Source: Glossina fuscipes
Taxonomy: Eukaryota; Arthropoda; Insecta; Diptera; Glossinidae
NCBI RefSeq assembly: GCF_014805625.2
Contig: NW_023998414.1
Span: 9,888,282 to 9,952,281 of the forward strand
Length of the DNA stretch: 64,000 nucleotides
Direction of reading: 5' to 3'
In this document: positions 11,119 to 21,405 of the stretch, one piece after another
Layout of the letters: each line of letters starts with the position of its first letter
Position numbering within the stretch: the first letter of the stretch is position 1
Made by a program: the position numbers and the translations under genes
The notes under the pieces: generated by a model
Databases searched by the model: none
Told to the model about the DNA's origin: nothing
The model's input: only the letters and a program-made list of their open reading frames with translations

Positions 11119-11553
11119 TTATCGATCTTTTACGACTTTCGTATGAACAGCAGATATACGTGTATTGAAATAGAAACCAAGTAAAGTGACACGACACCGC
11201 GACGAAGACCGTATGTACATTTTTATTTTAAAGTATTTCATGCGGTTTGCATTTGTGTGTGTCAACATAGAAACCGTTAATGGCGATATGTTAATCGCTC
11301 CCGTATATTCGATCAATCTGATATTTTGCACATGCCTTTCGTTCGTTCCGATGGCGATGGAATGAGGTGCAGTCACGTTTTCTGTGCATTCAAAATGCCG
11401 GCCGCCACAAAATGGTGGTGGTGGATAATAGGGGTTACATGATATCCAGGAGGACTTTGAATGTAAAATACAAGCAGCTAAAGATATCAATTGTACATTA
11501 GTTATAGCGTGCGTATATATTAGTAACTGATTATTATATGGTAACAAATACAA
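11119..11553 (-). other. Unassigned open reading frame (about 144 codons, non-ATG start)
   Basis: This is one of the longest frames in the window that is not simple sequence. It contains a Pro/Gly/Cys-rich patch, YYPPPPFCGGRHFECTEN, and a second half with ordinary composition (NERHVQNIRLIEYTGAINI). The maximal frame starts at a TTG rather than ATG. I recognise no domain, signal peptide or membrane segment. Base composition is slightly richer in GC than the surroundings. It could be a coding remnant or a chance frame; I see no splice signals or neighbouring gene that settle it. Confidence 0.2.
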
Positions 11554-11651
11554 GTGTGTTTCGAGAGTAAAATGTAAATTGTAATATCAAATAAAAAGTA
11601 AAAAAATAAATTACACTCAACATGTTTTTTTTTAGATAAGCGTTTAGAATA

Positions 11652-11806
11652 AATCCGCTTAACTGGTCGAGTGGGCAAAGTATCTGGGGTAACAAGTCAA
11701 TACCCTCGAGTAACAAGTCAACTCACATCTCAACTACGGTAGAGGTTTCAATAAAGCGGATAGCCTTAGGAGGTACTAGCAGTTTTGAACTTTATTTATT
11801 AAATTC
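11652..11806 (+). mobile_element. SINE family 1, copy at 11.7 kb (degenerate)
   Basis: Begins AATCCGCTTAACTGGTCGAG like the 28.9 and 35.0 kb copies (CCGCTTGAGTAGCC, CCGTTTGAGTGGCC). The shared body follows as TACGGTAGAG, TTTCAATAAAGCGGATAGCC and TTAGGAGGTACTAGC, ending in an AT-rich tail. The head carries an internal duplication: TAACAAGTCAA occurs at 11690-11700 and 11711-11721. The B box is degraded, so Pol III activity is unlikely. No target-site duplication is obvious. Confidence 0.62.
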
Positions 11807-12083
11807 ACCGGCTGTAGAAGTGAGAGCATCACTGGTTGTAGTGATAGTACTTTGTTTGGGAAGTAGTTGTTGGAAAAACTAATCTCTCTTAGGGAAAACT
11901 TGTAATCATCTCTGCCTAAATGCAACACAACTGTTTCTGTTCTCAAATATGATTGTATACTAAACTGCATTACAATGAAAGGAATACGTTTCGAGTCCGA
12001 CATTGAAGCTCATCCACTGGTCAATTTAAGAATAAATTTACGTTTAACTAATAAGAAATGTTACCCCTTTTCCTAGAGTTGTA

Positions 12084-12115
<32 letters not shown>

Positions 12116-12891
12116 GTGTATTTTAAGAATCATATATTGTACGTAAGTATGCTAGAACCGATTATCTTAGAGTATCTTGTGAAACTTGTGATTCTCTTTT
12201 TCCATTGCATGGAATATTTTTTTTATTTTTTGGGTTTTCTTTTAATAATCAGGACGTTTTTGTTAGTGAAAAAGTTTCGGGATAAGAAGAGAAAAAGAGC
12301 GAACAATTAGACACAAGTGCAGATGATTATGGGGAAACCGTGAATTTTGCGATGCTGACGACGACGACGCTGTCATGCTGTTGAAATGGTGTTGCAAATG
12401 AATTGACTAAATTTTTATATTTTCATATCTATTAGAGAAAAATTAAAACTTACACCGCACATACACACACACACACACGCAAACACACAGACACATTTGA
12501 AGTTCTATTGTCTTGGCGATAAACTGTAACTTTCAGTTTAATACCTTTTATGAAAAAGTTGTGGTTGTCTTTCTTTTATTTCTTTTTAGTGACACAATCA
12601 AGCTGACAGGTCTTTTGTCTGCTAGTAATTTCCAACATCTGACTCTTTTTAATTATGCCCACTCCTACGCCTGTTAGAAGCTTGATGTGACGCAAAGACA
12701 ATCTGATAAGACAAGAAGAAAAGAAATGAACATTGAAACTGAAAAGAAAGTCTCACCTCTCTCTAAGGATTAACCTTTTCAGTTTAATGAAAAAGTTTTC
12801 CTCCACGTTCGTATAAATGTTGTACGCATTCTTGTTTTTGCAAGCAAAACACGAGCCTGCCTGTTCTGTACTGAACCTAAGGGGGTATACA

Positions 12892-12894
<3 letters not shown>
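11807..12894. other. Spacer with poly(T) and (CA)n
   Basis: Contains 28 T at 12088-12115 and a CA-rich run near 12459-12492. The open frame at 12116-12310 (+) is Leu/Phe/Ile-rich and unassigned. Confidence 0.6.
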
Positions 12895-12926
<32 letters not shown>

Positions 12927-13006
12927 TTGGTTTTTAAAAGAAATGACGAAGAAATTTTTATAACAAAACAAGGACTTTGTAATAAAAAAAAAAAAAAAAA
13001 AAAAAA
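12895..13006. repeat. (TA)n and poly(A) microsatellites
   Basis: (TA)n at 12895-12924 and 23 A at 12984-13006, with 60 bp of ordinary sequence between. Confidence 0.95.
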
Positions 13007-13048
13007 TAAAGAATTGTATTGGATGGAACAACATGGTGTTTGAAACGA

Positions 13049-13137
13049 TAGACAGACAGACAAACAGTCAAACAGTCAAACATAAACTTGAATAGAACGG
13101 CACGGCACGGCACGGCAGATAGACAAACAGATAGACA
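13049..13137. repeat. Short tandem blocks: GACA, CAGTCAAA and four CGGCA units
   Basis: GACA steps at about 13050-13064 pass into two CAGTCAAA units. Four perfect CGGCA pentamers follow at 13098-13117, and then AGACAAACAG. Several unrelated simple repeats sit side by side. Confidence 0.85.
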
Positions 13138-13470
13138 ATTGTTGATATTATAACAGACAAATAATAAAGATATCTCAACCATTATATAATGTTTCTGAAA
13201 ACTTATCCAAATCTATTGTTACCTTGCAGTTTTTCCTGTTGCATATAAATAATCGTAGACACACATATCCATGCCCGTTGTTAGTATATACCACAAACAC
13301 ACAGCCCATATACATCTTCACATATATAGCATTATTTTATTGTTATCCTTTTTATTCTACTCTCTGTACAAATTTTCTCTTTGCCGCCGCAGCCAACCGC
13401 TTATCGAATTTTACCACAATGCTTAGCAAAGTTTTATAGCACAGTGTAAAGAGGATTGCACAAACGTGCG

Positions 13471-13495
13471 AGGAAGAGAGGAAGAGAGAAAGAGA

Positions 13496-13527
<32 letters not shown>
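13471..13527. repeat. (GA)n-rich purine tract
   Basis: GAGGAAGAGAG units become a pure GA run at 13500-13527. Confidence 0.95.
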
Positions 13528-13530
<3 letters not shown>

Positions 13531-15130
13531 TACATGAATTTCTCTATTGAATGGATTCAAGTGTTATATGCCTCAGCATGCCTTTTGCTACACTTAAGAG
13601 TTAGTTGAGCATACTTTAGCCAACACTTTAAAAGCTGCGTGTCTCCCTGTTACACTACCAACTTTTGGAAATGTTAATATTGCTGGCGTATTAACAATAA
13701 TAGTACAATAATAGCAAGAATAATAGCAAAAACAAAAAGAATCAAAGAGAAATGTTATGCAGCTTGGAACGAATCTTTCCACAACTACAAGAGAATATCT
13801 ATTAAATGATTTCGAAATGGTGTTTGTGAAATCTGACGGTACGACAGTTGATGATGACGGTGATTTTAAATTTAATCTCGATAGTGCGCTTTGAAGTGCA
13901 ACAAGCATCGACAGCTTTTTCTCTTTAAAGACTTTATCACGTTACTCAATACAATCGAGAACTGAGATCCTTTCTTTATACGCTCAACCGATTTTAGAAA
14001 ATAGAAAAATATTATTTATTAAGTCTTATATTGTGCTAGGTATATAGATCTTAATTGGCCTGAAACATGAAAATTGATCGCAAACTATGCTCGTTTAGGG
14101 ATTTAAATACAGCGATATATGTCCGAAACAGTGCATTGCCTAGTGACGATTAAAAAATTCAGATAATAATATTCGTAGCTTATAAAAAAAGAAAAAGAAA
14201 GAAAAATTAATAAATTGATATGATATGTATTTCGTTGACAGACCATTCCGCTTAAATTGTCTTCACCGCGACACATCACGACATAATCAAGTGTACCATA
14301 GCGTTTCGCCAAACTAATATACCTTTGCATGTTTTATTGTTAAATATGAAAGCCAGGAGTAGAAAAAAAAAATGAAAAAAAAAAATGAGAAATAAAAATG
14401 CGTTAGCAACTGCAATGGTAGCATTATACTTGATGAGTGTTGTTATTCCTTTTGTTGCTGCAGTTGAGTTAAAGTTTTGAACAATGGCTGTGCGAAGCGA
14501 ATTGTAAAATGGCAAAAACTTTTACAACGATTTAATTTAATGCAGATTTTTGTTTGGCTTTCATTTCATTTTCGGAGAATTTTAACTAGTTTACGGCACT
14601 AGACCAGTAGTGCACGCTCGCATTCTCTGCTATTTATTCTATATCCTCTCTCCTGGTCACGTTTGTGTGAAAAGTAATATAAAGCAAAAAAAAAAAAAAA
14701 AAAACACAAAAATTCTCTTAATTTTTTTTTGTTTTTTTTTTTTTGTTTTTGCTTCCTAATTTTTTTCTTTTTATATATCCCTAATGATGAATATTGTAAA
14801 ATATGTATGTAATATTCCGGAAATGTAAAACTGTTTTAATCTTTCTGAAAATTGAAACCAAAACTTGGGCAAATTTTCCTGTCGACAGATTCAAAACAAT
14901 GAAAATGTATAACAAGGCGGAAAGGGGTTGGAGAAGGGTGAGGGGAAAGAAAAAAAAAAACCGAAACGAAACTAAAATGATTCTTAGGTCTGTTGTTGGG
15001 TGAAAAATGAATCTATTGTTTTCTTTTTAAACAAACGACGAGCACATAACTATAAATTTATTTGTAATCCGACTTTCATCTAAACTTTTAAAGGCAACAT
15101 GCATCTAACGACAAAATATTCTGAGTTTTA
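13528..15130. other. AT-rich spacer, no gene seen
   Basis: Has A-rich runs near 14365-14400 and 14684-14703. The open frames at 13594-13908 and 14276-14515 (both minus) have no recognisable domain. Confidence 0.5.
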
Positions 15131-15195
15131 CTTATTACAGTACTTTTCAATTAAGAAGCTCAAGTTCCTTCTTATTACAGTACTTTTCAATTAAG
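15131..15195. repeat. Perfect 25-bp direct repeat
   Basis: CTTATTACAGTACTTTTCAA followed by TTAAG occurs at 15131-15155 and again at 15171-15195, a 40-bp period. This is a local tandem duplication. Confidence 0.97.
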
Positions 15196-15534
15196 TTTAA
15201 AACTTAAAAACAAACTCCTCCTGTTTTTACATATATTTTATTATTATTATTATTTAATTATGATTTTATTTTTTCCTCTTTTCTTCCAAAAATGGGAAAT
15301 ATTTCAAACATTCACATAACTAGAAAAAAAAAAAAAAAACAAAAACACTTTAATTCGGTAAATTCGTTTAAGTGAGCAAATAATTGAAATGTGAACAATT
15401 AATGCAACTCGAGAATTTGTTTAATTTAATCATTGCCTTAAGTTTAGCAATTAACTTAACTGAATGCCTGGATTAGCTGAGAAATTAATTGAAATAAATA
15501 ACTAATTTAACTAAGCAATTAGTTTAGCTTAACT

Positions 15535-16005
15535 TTGCCCATTAATACAGAATTTGTGGCAAGGGTTTAACGTGGGTTCCTGCCTGAAAGGCTTAACCCC
15601 ACGGTGGCCCAAGCCACTTTTAAGCGTACTACGCCCCCTGGCGAGTTAGACAATCCCCACAGAGTAGGGGCCTAAACAGCACCAGAGTCCAGAACAGTTT
15701 ATTGTGTATGGAACAATAAACCCCACTCTGGTGAATGGCGAGGCCTAGCTGCACTCAATTGTTCCATTTTAGCTAGGAACTCGCCAACCACAACATTAGT
15801 AGCGGTGCGAACTGACGTTCTACCCTATTAGTAAGGCCGTATGATGTTTCAGGATTATGATTCTATTTTGTGATTAGAATCGCTCCCACTGTTCCGATGG
15901 GGTTGCCCATTAATACAGTAATCAGTGACTGTAGAGAAATTTGTGGACTTAACCACTCATTAAACCTCGCTCAACTAAGCTGGGGCGGAGCAATTCGTTA
16001 AGCCG
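15535..16005. mobile_element. GC-richer, hairpin-dense island with a 16-bp direct repeat; possible retroelement end or structured RNA
   Basis: TTGCCCATTAATACAG occurs at 15535-15550 and 15903-15918. Within and just after this interval there are many perfect inverted repeats. CGTGG 15571-15575 pairs with CCACG 15599-15603, and GTGGC 15604-15608 with GCCAC 15613-15617. CACCAGAGT 15680-15688 pairs with ACTCTGGTG 15725-15733, enclosing GTTTATTGT 15697-15705 with ACAATAAAC 15713-15721. TGGCGAG 15736-15742 pairs with CTCGCCA 15780-15786, enclosing CCTAGCT with AGCTAGG. GATTCTA 15859-15865 pairs with TAGAATC 15875-15881, and TACAGT 15914-15919 with ACTGTA 15928-15933. GC content is visibly higher than in the AT-rich flanks. 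No ORF is convincing. It may be the structured untranslated end of a LINE or other retroelement, or a non-coding RNA gene; identity is unknown. Confidence 0.55.
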
Positions 16006-16254
16006 GCATTAATTGTAAGATCAAGTAAACAACATAGATTCATTTGAAAATTCTTTCATTTTCGAAAGCCAATCCGAAAATGATATGAAATATGATTCTA
16101 GGTTTTTTTGTGCTTATATAATATTATTTTTATATTTGTATTCTTCTTTTATATCCTACATCACATGTGTTTCTATATGGCTGATTAAACTAAGCGAGAA
16201 TGTATGCAAGATCGCGAAAGATTTGGTATAGATTCACATTTTGTTATATCATCG

Positions 16255-16345
16255 ATTTAAGCTTCTTTGTCCGTCTGTCCATCTCGTTTTCTTATGTTCA
16301 ACATACGGGCCGCAAATATGTAAAATATTTTGTTTATGTATGATA
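16255..16345 (-). repeat. Dispersed repeat family X, fragment
   Basis: On the minus strand TTGCGGCCCGTATGTTGAAC is followed by GATGGACAGACGGACAAAG. The same order, TTGCGACTTGTAGGTTGAAC then GGACAGACGGACAG, is found at 31.9 kb. Confidence 0.6.
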
Positions 16346-16671
16346 AAGTGACGGATTCTGGCCCGAGAAAAGAAGGCTATTTAAATGGTGCAGAACGACT
16401 AAATGTTCTAAATGAAAATCCTCCATTAGAGTGGCAAATATTCCGCTATACGGAAAGAATGTGTAATGTTTGGTGTATCGTCAGGAAAATGAATGAATTA
16501 CTAGATTAGGCAAAGTTGAGTTGCGTAGAATATTTAATGGTCGGCCTTATCCGACTACAATGTTTTTACATATTGCGCTCCACATCGCTTGTATTATGTA
16601 AGCAACACAAAGGATTTGAAATAGACCCAGGTTTTACAATACGGATCGAATAAGAATAACCTTCTAACTTA
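16346..16671. other. Spacer between two repeat fragments
   Basis: No gene recognised; probably eroded repeat sequence. Confidence 0.4.
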
Positions 16672-16790
16672 TACATCTGTCCGTCTTTCCATCTTGTTTT
16701 TTTCGCCATAATTTTTTAATATATTTTGATGAATTTTGGTACAATAACAGATTGTATATCGAGAGCGAACACTATTGAAAATGGGTTTGG
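16672..16790 (-). repeat. Dispersed repeat family Y, fragment
   Basis: The plus strand reads TGTCCGTCTTTCCATCTTGTTT, interrupted here for length, then TATTTTGATGAATTTTGGTAC. Related order is seen at 39.65 and 46.57 kb. The TGTCCGTC core is shared with family X, so Y may be a part of the same larger repeat. Confidence 0.5.
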
Positions 16791-17664
16791 ATCGCTATAT
16801 GAATAACTGTATTAAACGACATAGTATAGGGCATTTAATATTGGGCCATTGCCCATTATATTATTACTGTTGCTGGTTTTTAAATCATTCGATGAGCAAT
16901 TATTTGAAAGTGTGCGTGTATTTTACATTTACTACATTCACACTTTTGCGACATCGTTTACTTACTTTGCACTTTTATTGAATAATTGTTTGTTTTTCTT
17001 TTTGGTTTTTTTAATTTCTATTAGATTTTAAATCTTCCTTAAGACCTTGTCTATCAAAACTATGAAATAATAATATGTTGAAAATAATAAATTTCAATCG
17101 GATTTATTTTAATATTTCTATTATCATAAGCATATTTCAGAGTAAATAAGGTCGGCGTTAACATTTAAATTTTGGTCGATTCACTTGTTAATTTTTTCGT
17201 ACAACTTTAACGTTAAGTCGTAGATGAATGAATAGATAAATAAATGCGGGCAAAGGGCAAAGATTGAAACGAGGTGTGTACGTGATTTAACTCTTGAAGG
17301 ATACATGCAGTCATTCGAAACGCTTCGACTCACTACTACATTAGGTTGCTTTGTATTGCTAAATTGCGTTACAAGCAAAAATTATTTACTTATTTAATTT
17401 TCGCGCATTTGTGTCGCACTCGCTTTTACACTGCACGGTGTCTGCACAATAAACGCTAAACTGAAATGTTTGATTTCCTTTTGTCAGCCAAAGTACGCTC
17501 TACTTGAAGCCTATAATTTATATATTTTTTGCTTTATCTAAATATAGCGTGGTACACGTGGCGTAGTTAAGCGTAAAGTATTGTTTCCACGTATCTATTT
17601 ATTCCGTATTTCAAATTTAATTTTTATGCGCAAAAGAAAACATGATGAGAAATTTAATATTATA

Positions 17665-17665
<1 letters not shown>
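16791..17665. other. AT-rich spacer, no gene seen
   Basis: The open frames here are hydrophobic and AT-driven (for example 16849-17031). No domain is recognised. Confidence 0.5.
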
Positions 17666-17703
<38 letters not shown>

Positions 17704-17767
17704 AGCGAGATACGATGTTTCCTATGCATGGATTTCAGAATTTTATGGTATATATATTTTATGTATA

Positions 17768-17798
<31 letters not shown>
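17666..17798. repeat. Two (TA)n microsatellites
   Basis: (TA)n at 17666-17699 and 17772-17798. The Ile/Tyr-rich frames on both strands are artefacts. Confidence 0.95.
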
Positions 17799-17801
<3 letters not shown>

Positions 17802-18169
17802 CAAGAAAGAAATAATGCCGAAATTTGAATAAACACGAATTTGTTTATTTGTATAAATTTGTTGTTATTCGGTGTTTGCTGGGCGAGAGTTTCCTTGCCC
17901 GTATATTGATATCCTGTTAACACTAATAAATTTCAACGATTTGACAGAATTTTCTACGAGAACTTTGTATATACAAGCAAATGAATGCACATATAAACGC
18001 ACAGTTTCATATAATATGAGTTGGAGATAGTAGTTTATATATCCAGGGGCATTTATATAGTTTATTTAAGGCCAGTGGCATTGTTTTATTACAGGGCCTC
18101 TATAGAACGAAACTTTGCGTTTTTATGAAAACAACATTTTTGGAAAGCTTGCGTTACAGTTTTACGGGT

Positions 18170-18173
<4 letters not shown>
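17799..18173. other. Spacer, nothing recognised
   Basis: Ordinary AT-rich sequence. Confidence 0.5.
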
Positions 18174-18205
<32 letters not shown>

Positions 18206-18288
18206 ATAAAAAAAGGATAAAAAAGTTTTAACTGAAACCAACTGAACGACGATTTGATTATGAATTGCAAAAACTTTTTCCTATCAAT

Positions 18289-18322
<34 letters not shown>
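18174..18322. repeat. Poly(A) and (TA)n tracts
   Basis: 28 A at 18174-18201 and (TA)n at 18292-18322. Confidence 0.95.
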
Positions 18323-18326
<4 letters not shown>

Positions 18327-19908
18327 ATATTTTTTATTAATTTAAATAATGACATATTCCTTGTAACGACAATTTGACTATGTAAATAAGCAGGTCGTCC
18401 ATCAAAACTGCAGTTGTTTCATTCACTTAATCGAAATATCTCAATTCTCTGATTGCCAGGTACTATTATCGCGGGGGAGTATTAGTTATTAGTAGGATTT
18501 CAATTTGAGGAGACGGACTTCAGGTAAAAATGGTCAATAGGACGGACTAACTGACTACAAAGTGTGAAAGGTAGATATAAACAATTGCAAATTAAAAAAG
18601 CCGGGTTTGCCCTGACTTTCCTCGCTGCTTAATAATTGAACAGAGTCTTTGGCTCAAGGAACTTTACAATAAAATGTTAAGATGATCAACGGTTACACTC
18701 TTAGTACAGTAAGAGGAATGAAATATTATTTGTTTATTTCCTTGAATTCGATCGCAGTTTTTTATTTATTTTTTTTTTTTTTTTGAGTTCACCAAAAAAC
18801 TTGTAAGCTTCTCGTTAGTCATAGACCCATGGATTCATTGATAGAGTGAAATAACTTTAAGTTCAGTAAGTGAAAAATACTTACTTTTCGCCTTCACATT
18901 ACATGCCAAGCAAAACTTTTAAGAATGTTTTAATAGAATCTTTTGAAACCCATGCACTTTCACTTTCAACGAAGGAAAAATATTTGTCTTCACACATTTC
19001 TGACAGAAAGTTGACCAAAAAATCGATCAATTTCCGATCATTTTTTTTTTTTGGTGGTTTTTTGTTTTTGCATTCAAGTGCATTAACCCGAAGAATCTTT
19101 GCTGCTTAAACGTTTTTAGAAAGAAAATTCATGTAAGCGAAAATTAGTTATAACATATTTTTTTTTTTTTTTTTTTTTTTTTATAATAATTTATTTATTA
19201 AGTTGGCTGTTATGGACTATCAATTGGCTCACGTTAGAAATCTCAGATTTATTTCATCGCAAGTAAACTCTTTTTGTTTCAATCATATCAAGCACTGCGA
19301 CGAATACTGCTAAGACGATTTGTTGCTCGATATTGTTAATATAAATAATATGATAATAAAGTGTACACGGTGTCATATAATTCGAGCGATGCATTTCGCG
19401 AATATTTAAGAACTTGCAATTTAACGAGGCCTTCCTATGCATGGCCTGTTGGCAAGTACATCTCTGCTGACACCAATATAGTCAGGTTTCCTGGCCCGTT
19501 TTTTTTTTTATTTTTTTTATATGCGAGCTGCTTATGTATGCATGTATGCTTTTATGTACATCTGTGGAGAGATATATTTACGCCTATTTGGTCTTTTGTT
19601 TTCAGTTCGATTTTATGTTGTGTAATACGAGCCCGTGTGGTTTTTAGCGTGATTGTTTTTTCTTTTTTTTTTTTTTTTTTTAATACAAATTTCCAGGCAG
19701 GCATATGTATGCCAGTATGTATTCATATGTACATATGTATACAACTATAAAATATCAAAAAGATGTTAAAGTATTGGTTTAATTGTGGCCATGGTATTCT
19801 GGTTGTCCCTTGGTGAGGGCTGTTATTTTTTGTGTGGCAGCGTTCCTTTTTTTTCGGTTTTTTTGGTTTTTATTTAAAATTTATGACTTTGAGTATGATT
19901 TAAAACGT
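18323..19908. other. Spacer with poly(T) runs; no gene seen
   Basis: 25 T at 19158-19182 and shorter T runs near 18770-18784 and 19663-19681. The open frame 19361-19750 (+) crosses T-rich and CATGTATGTA-type simple sequence and shows no domain. Confidence 0.55.
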
Positions 19909-19979
<71 letters not shown>

Positions 19980-19993
19980 AAGAGAGAAAGAGA
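19909..19993. repeat. (GA)n microsatellite with AAAG interruptions
   Basis: 85 bp of purine-only plus strand (GA with periodic AAAG). Confidence 0.97.
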
Positions 19994-21302
19994 TAGGCAC
20001 AATTGCATAACCGCTTACTACTGTTTAAATTCCAATGGAATATTTTCTTTGAGTTGATATTGACAGTAGAGGAAAAATTCATATGGCACAGTAGCGTATA
20101 TCAAACTTAAACATTTATGCATGCAGCAGAATATTTCGTATATATTCTAAAGGCAATAAATGAATAAAAAACAATAAAGAAAATAAATTAAATTATAACA
20201 CATCCATGTCCGTTTGAATTTATGAATCCAAAAAGGGAACTTTTCTACCTAAAAATCGGTTGTCAAATAAATCCGGTATATAAAATTGATGAAGGTAAAT
20301 TCGTTAAAACGAAAAAATTTTTGGCAGTTTTGCTAATTTGCCTGAAACATTTGTGTATAGTCGTGCGCTGTTACTATTACTGCCTGCCTTAGCCCTTAAA
20401 TATTTCTTTTGTGAATATGCGGACGGTTTTACAATTCGTATGATGCATGATGCGTGAAGTACGAGTGAATTCTTTATAAATTTTAAATATCTTAAAGTTC
20501 TGATAATATTCTTACATAGCATACTTTAAGGAGTTAAGAGAAATCCAACTTTTTTTTTTTTCGCTGTCTTTTTTTTTTTTCCTTAAATACCGTAACCTCC
20601 ATAACGTATATGTTCAGCGGTTACTCTAATAAAGATAAATGCATTTATCATAACTCTCCTCTCGCATATTGGATAATAAAACAGTCACGAACAGTCATGA
20701 AAACATAAAAATCGTACTAAATCAACGACAACTGTTTTGCGGTTGCTTGGGTAAACAATTCGGTACTGAAAAAAGCGCATTTGTTACTTATACGAGAAGA
20801 GATTCGTAATACACTAATGGCTTTATATAAAATGCCTAAGAGAATTTCATTGTATACGTCAAGCAGCAGCCAATCTTGGTACCAATCTTTCATATCCACA
20901 ACTTGTATTTTACACATTTTGGCATAACTTATAACAAATATACAAATGGTTAGATGCATTTATGAAGCGCGAAAAAAAAAAAATGAAATTTTTCAGTTTT
21001 TGCAGTCAATTCATTTTGATCTATATATATATATATATGCAGTCATCTACCGAAAAAATAATGGATTTCTTTTTCCCCAAACTAATATATTATTGTACGT
21101 AAGCAATTCAAAAAGAATAGAAATTCATTTCAGGTAACTAACTAAGCTTGGAGATATACTCACGTCTCGATATGAGGCATTTTTAAATGAAATGAGTAAG
21201 AAAATTGTACTCGTTTTTAGGTGAAACTTTGTTTCGAAAAATATTTTGATATTCTAGAATATGGATCTGGCATGACCGATATTTCGCCGTATTTTTCGAT
21301 TT
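19994..21302. other. Spacer; one unassigned minus-strand open frame
   Basis: The 80-codon frame at 20717-20959 (minus) reads CKIQVVDMKDWYQDWLLLD in its middle and is not simple sequence. I recognise no family and see no context for a gene. Nothing else stands out. Confidence 0.35.
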
Positions 21303-21405
21303 GACAGTATACTACAGTATAGTGTATTTTGTACTACAATATATTGTACTACAGTAGAGTAGATTTTGTACTGAAAATTATTGTACTACAGTACTACAGG
21401 GTAGA
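21303..21405. repeat. Degenerate tandem TACTACAGTA / GTACTACA units
   Basis: About 100 bp contains GTATACTACAGTATAG, GTACTACAATATATTG, GTACTACAGTAGAG, ATTGTACTACAGTACTACAG and intermediate GTACTGAAAA. This looks like an eroded short tandem repeat. Confidence 0.7.
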
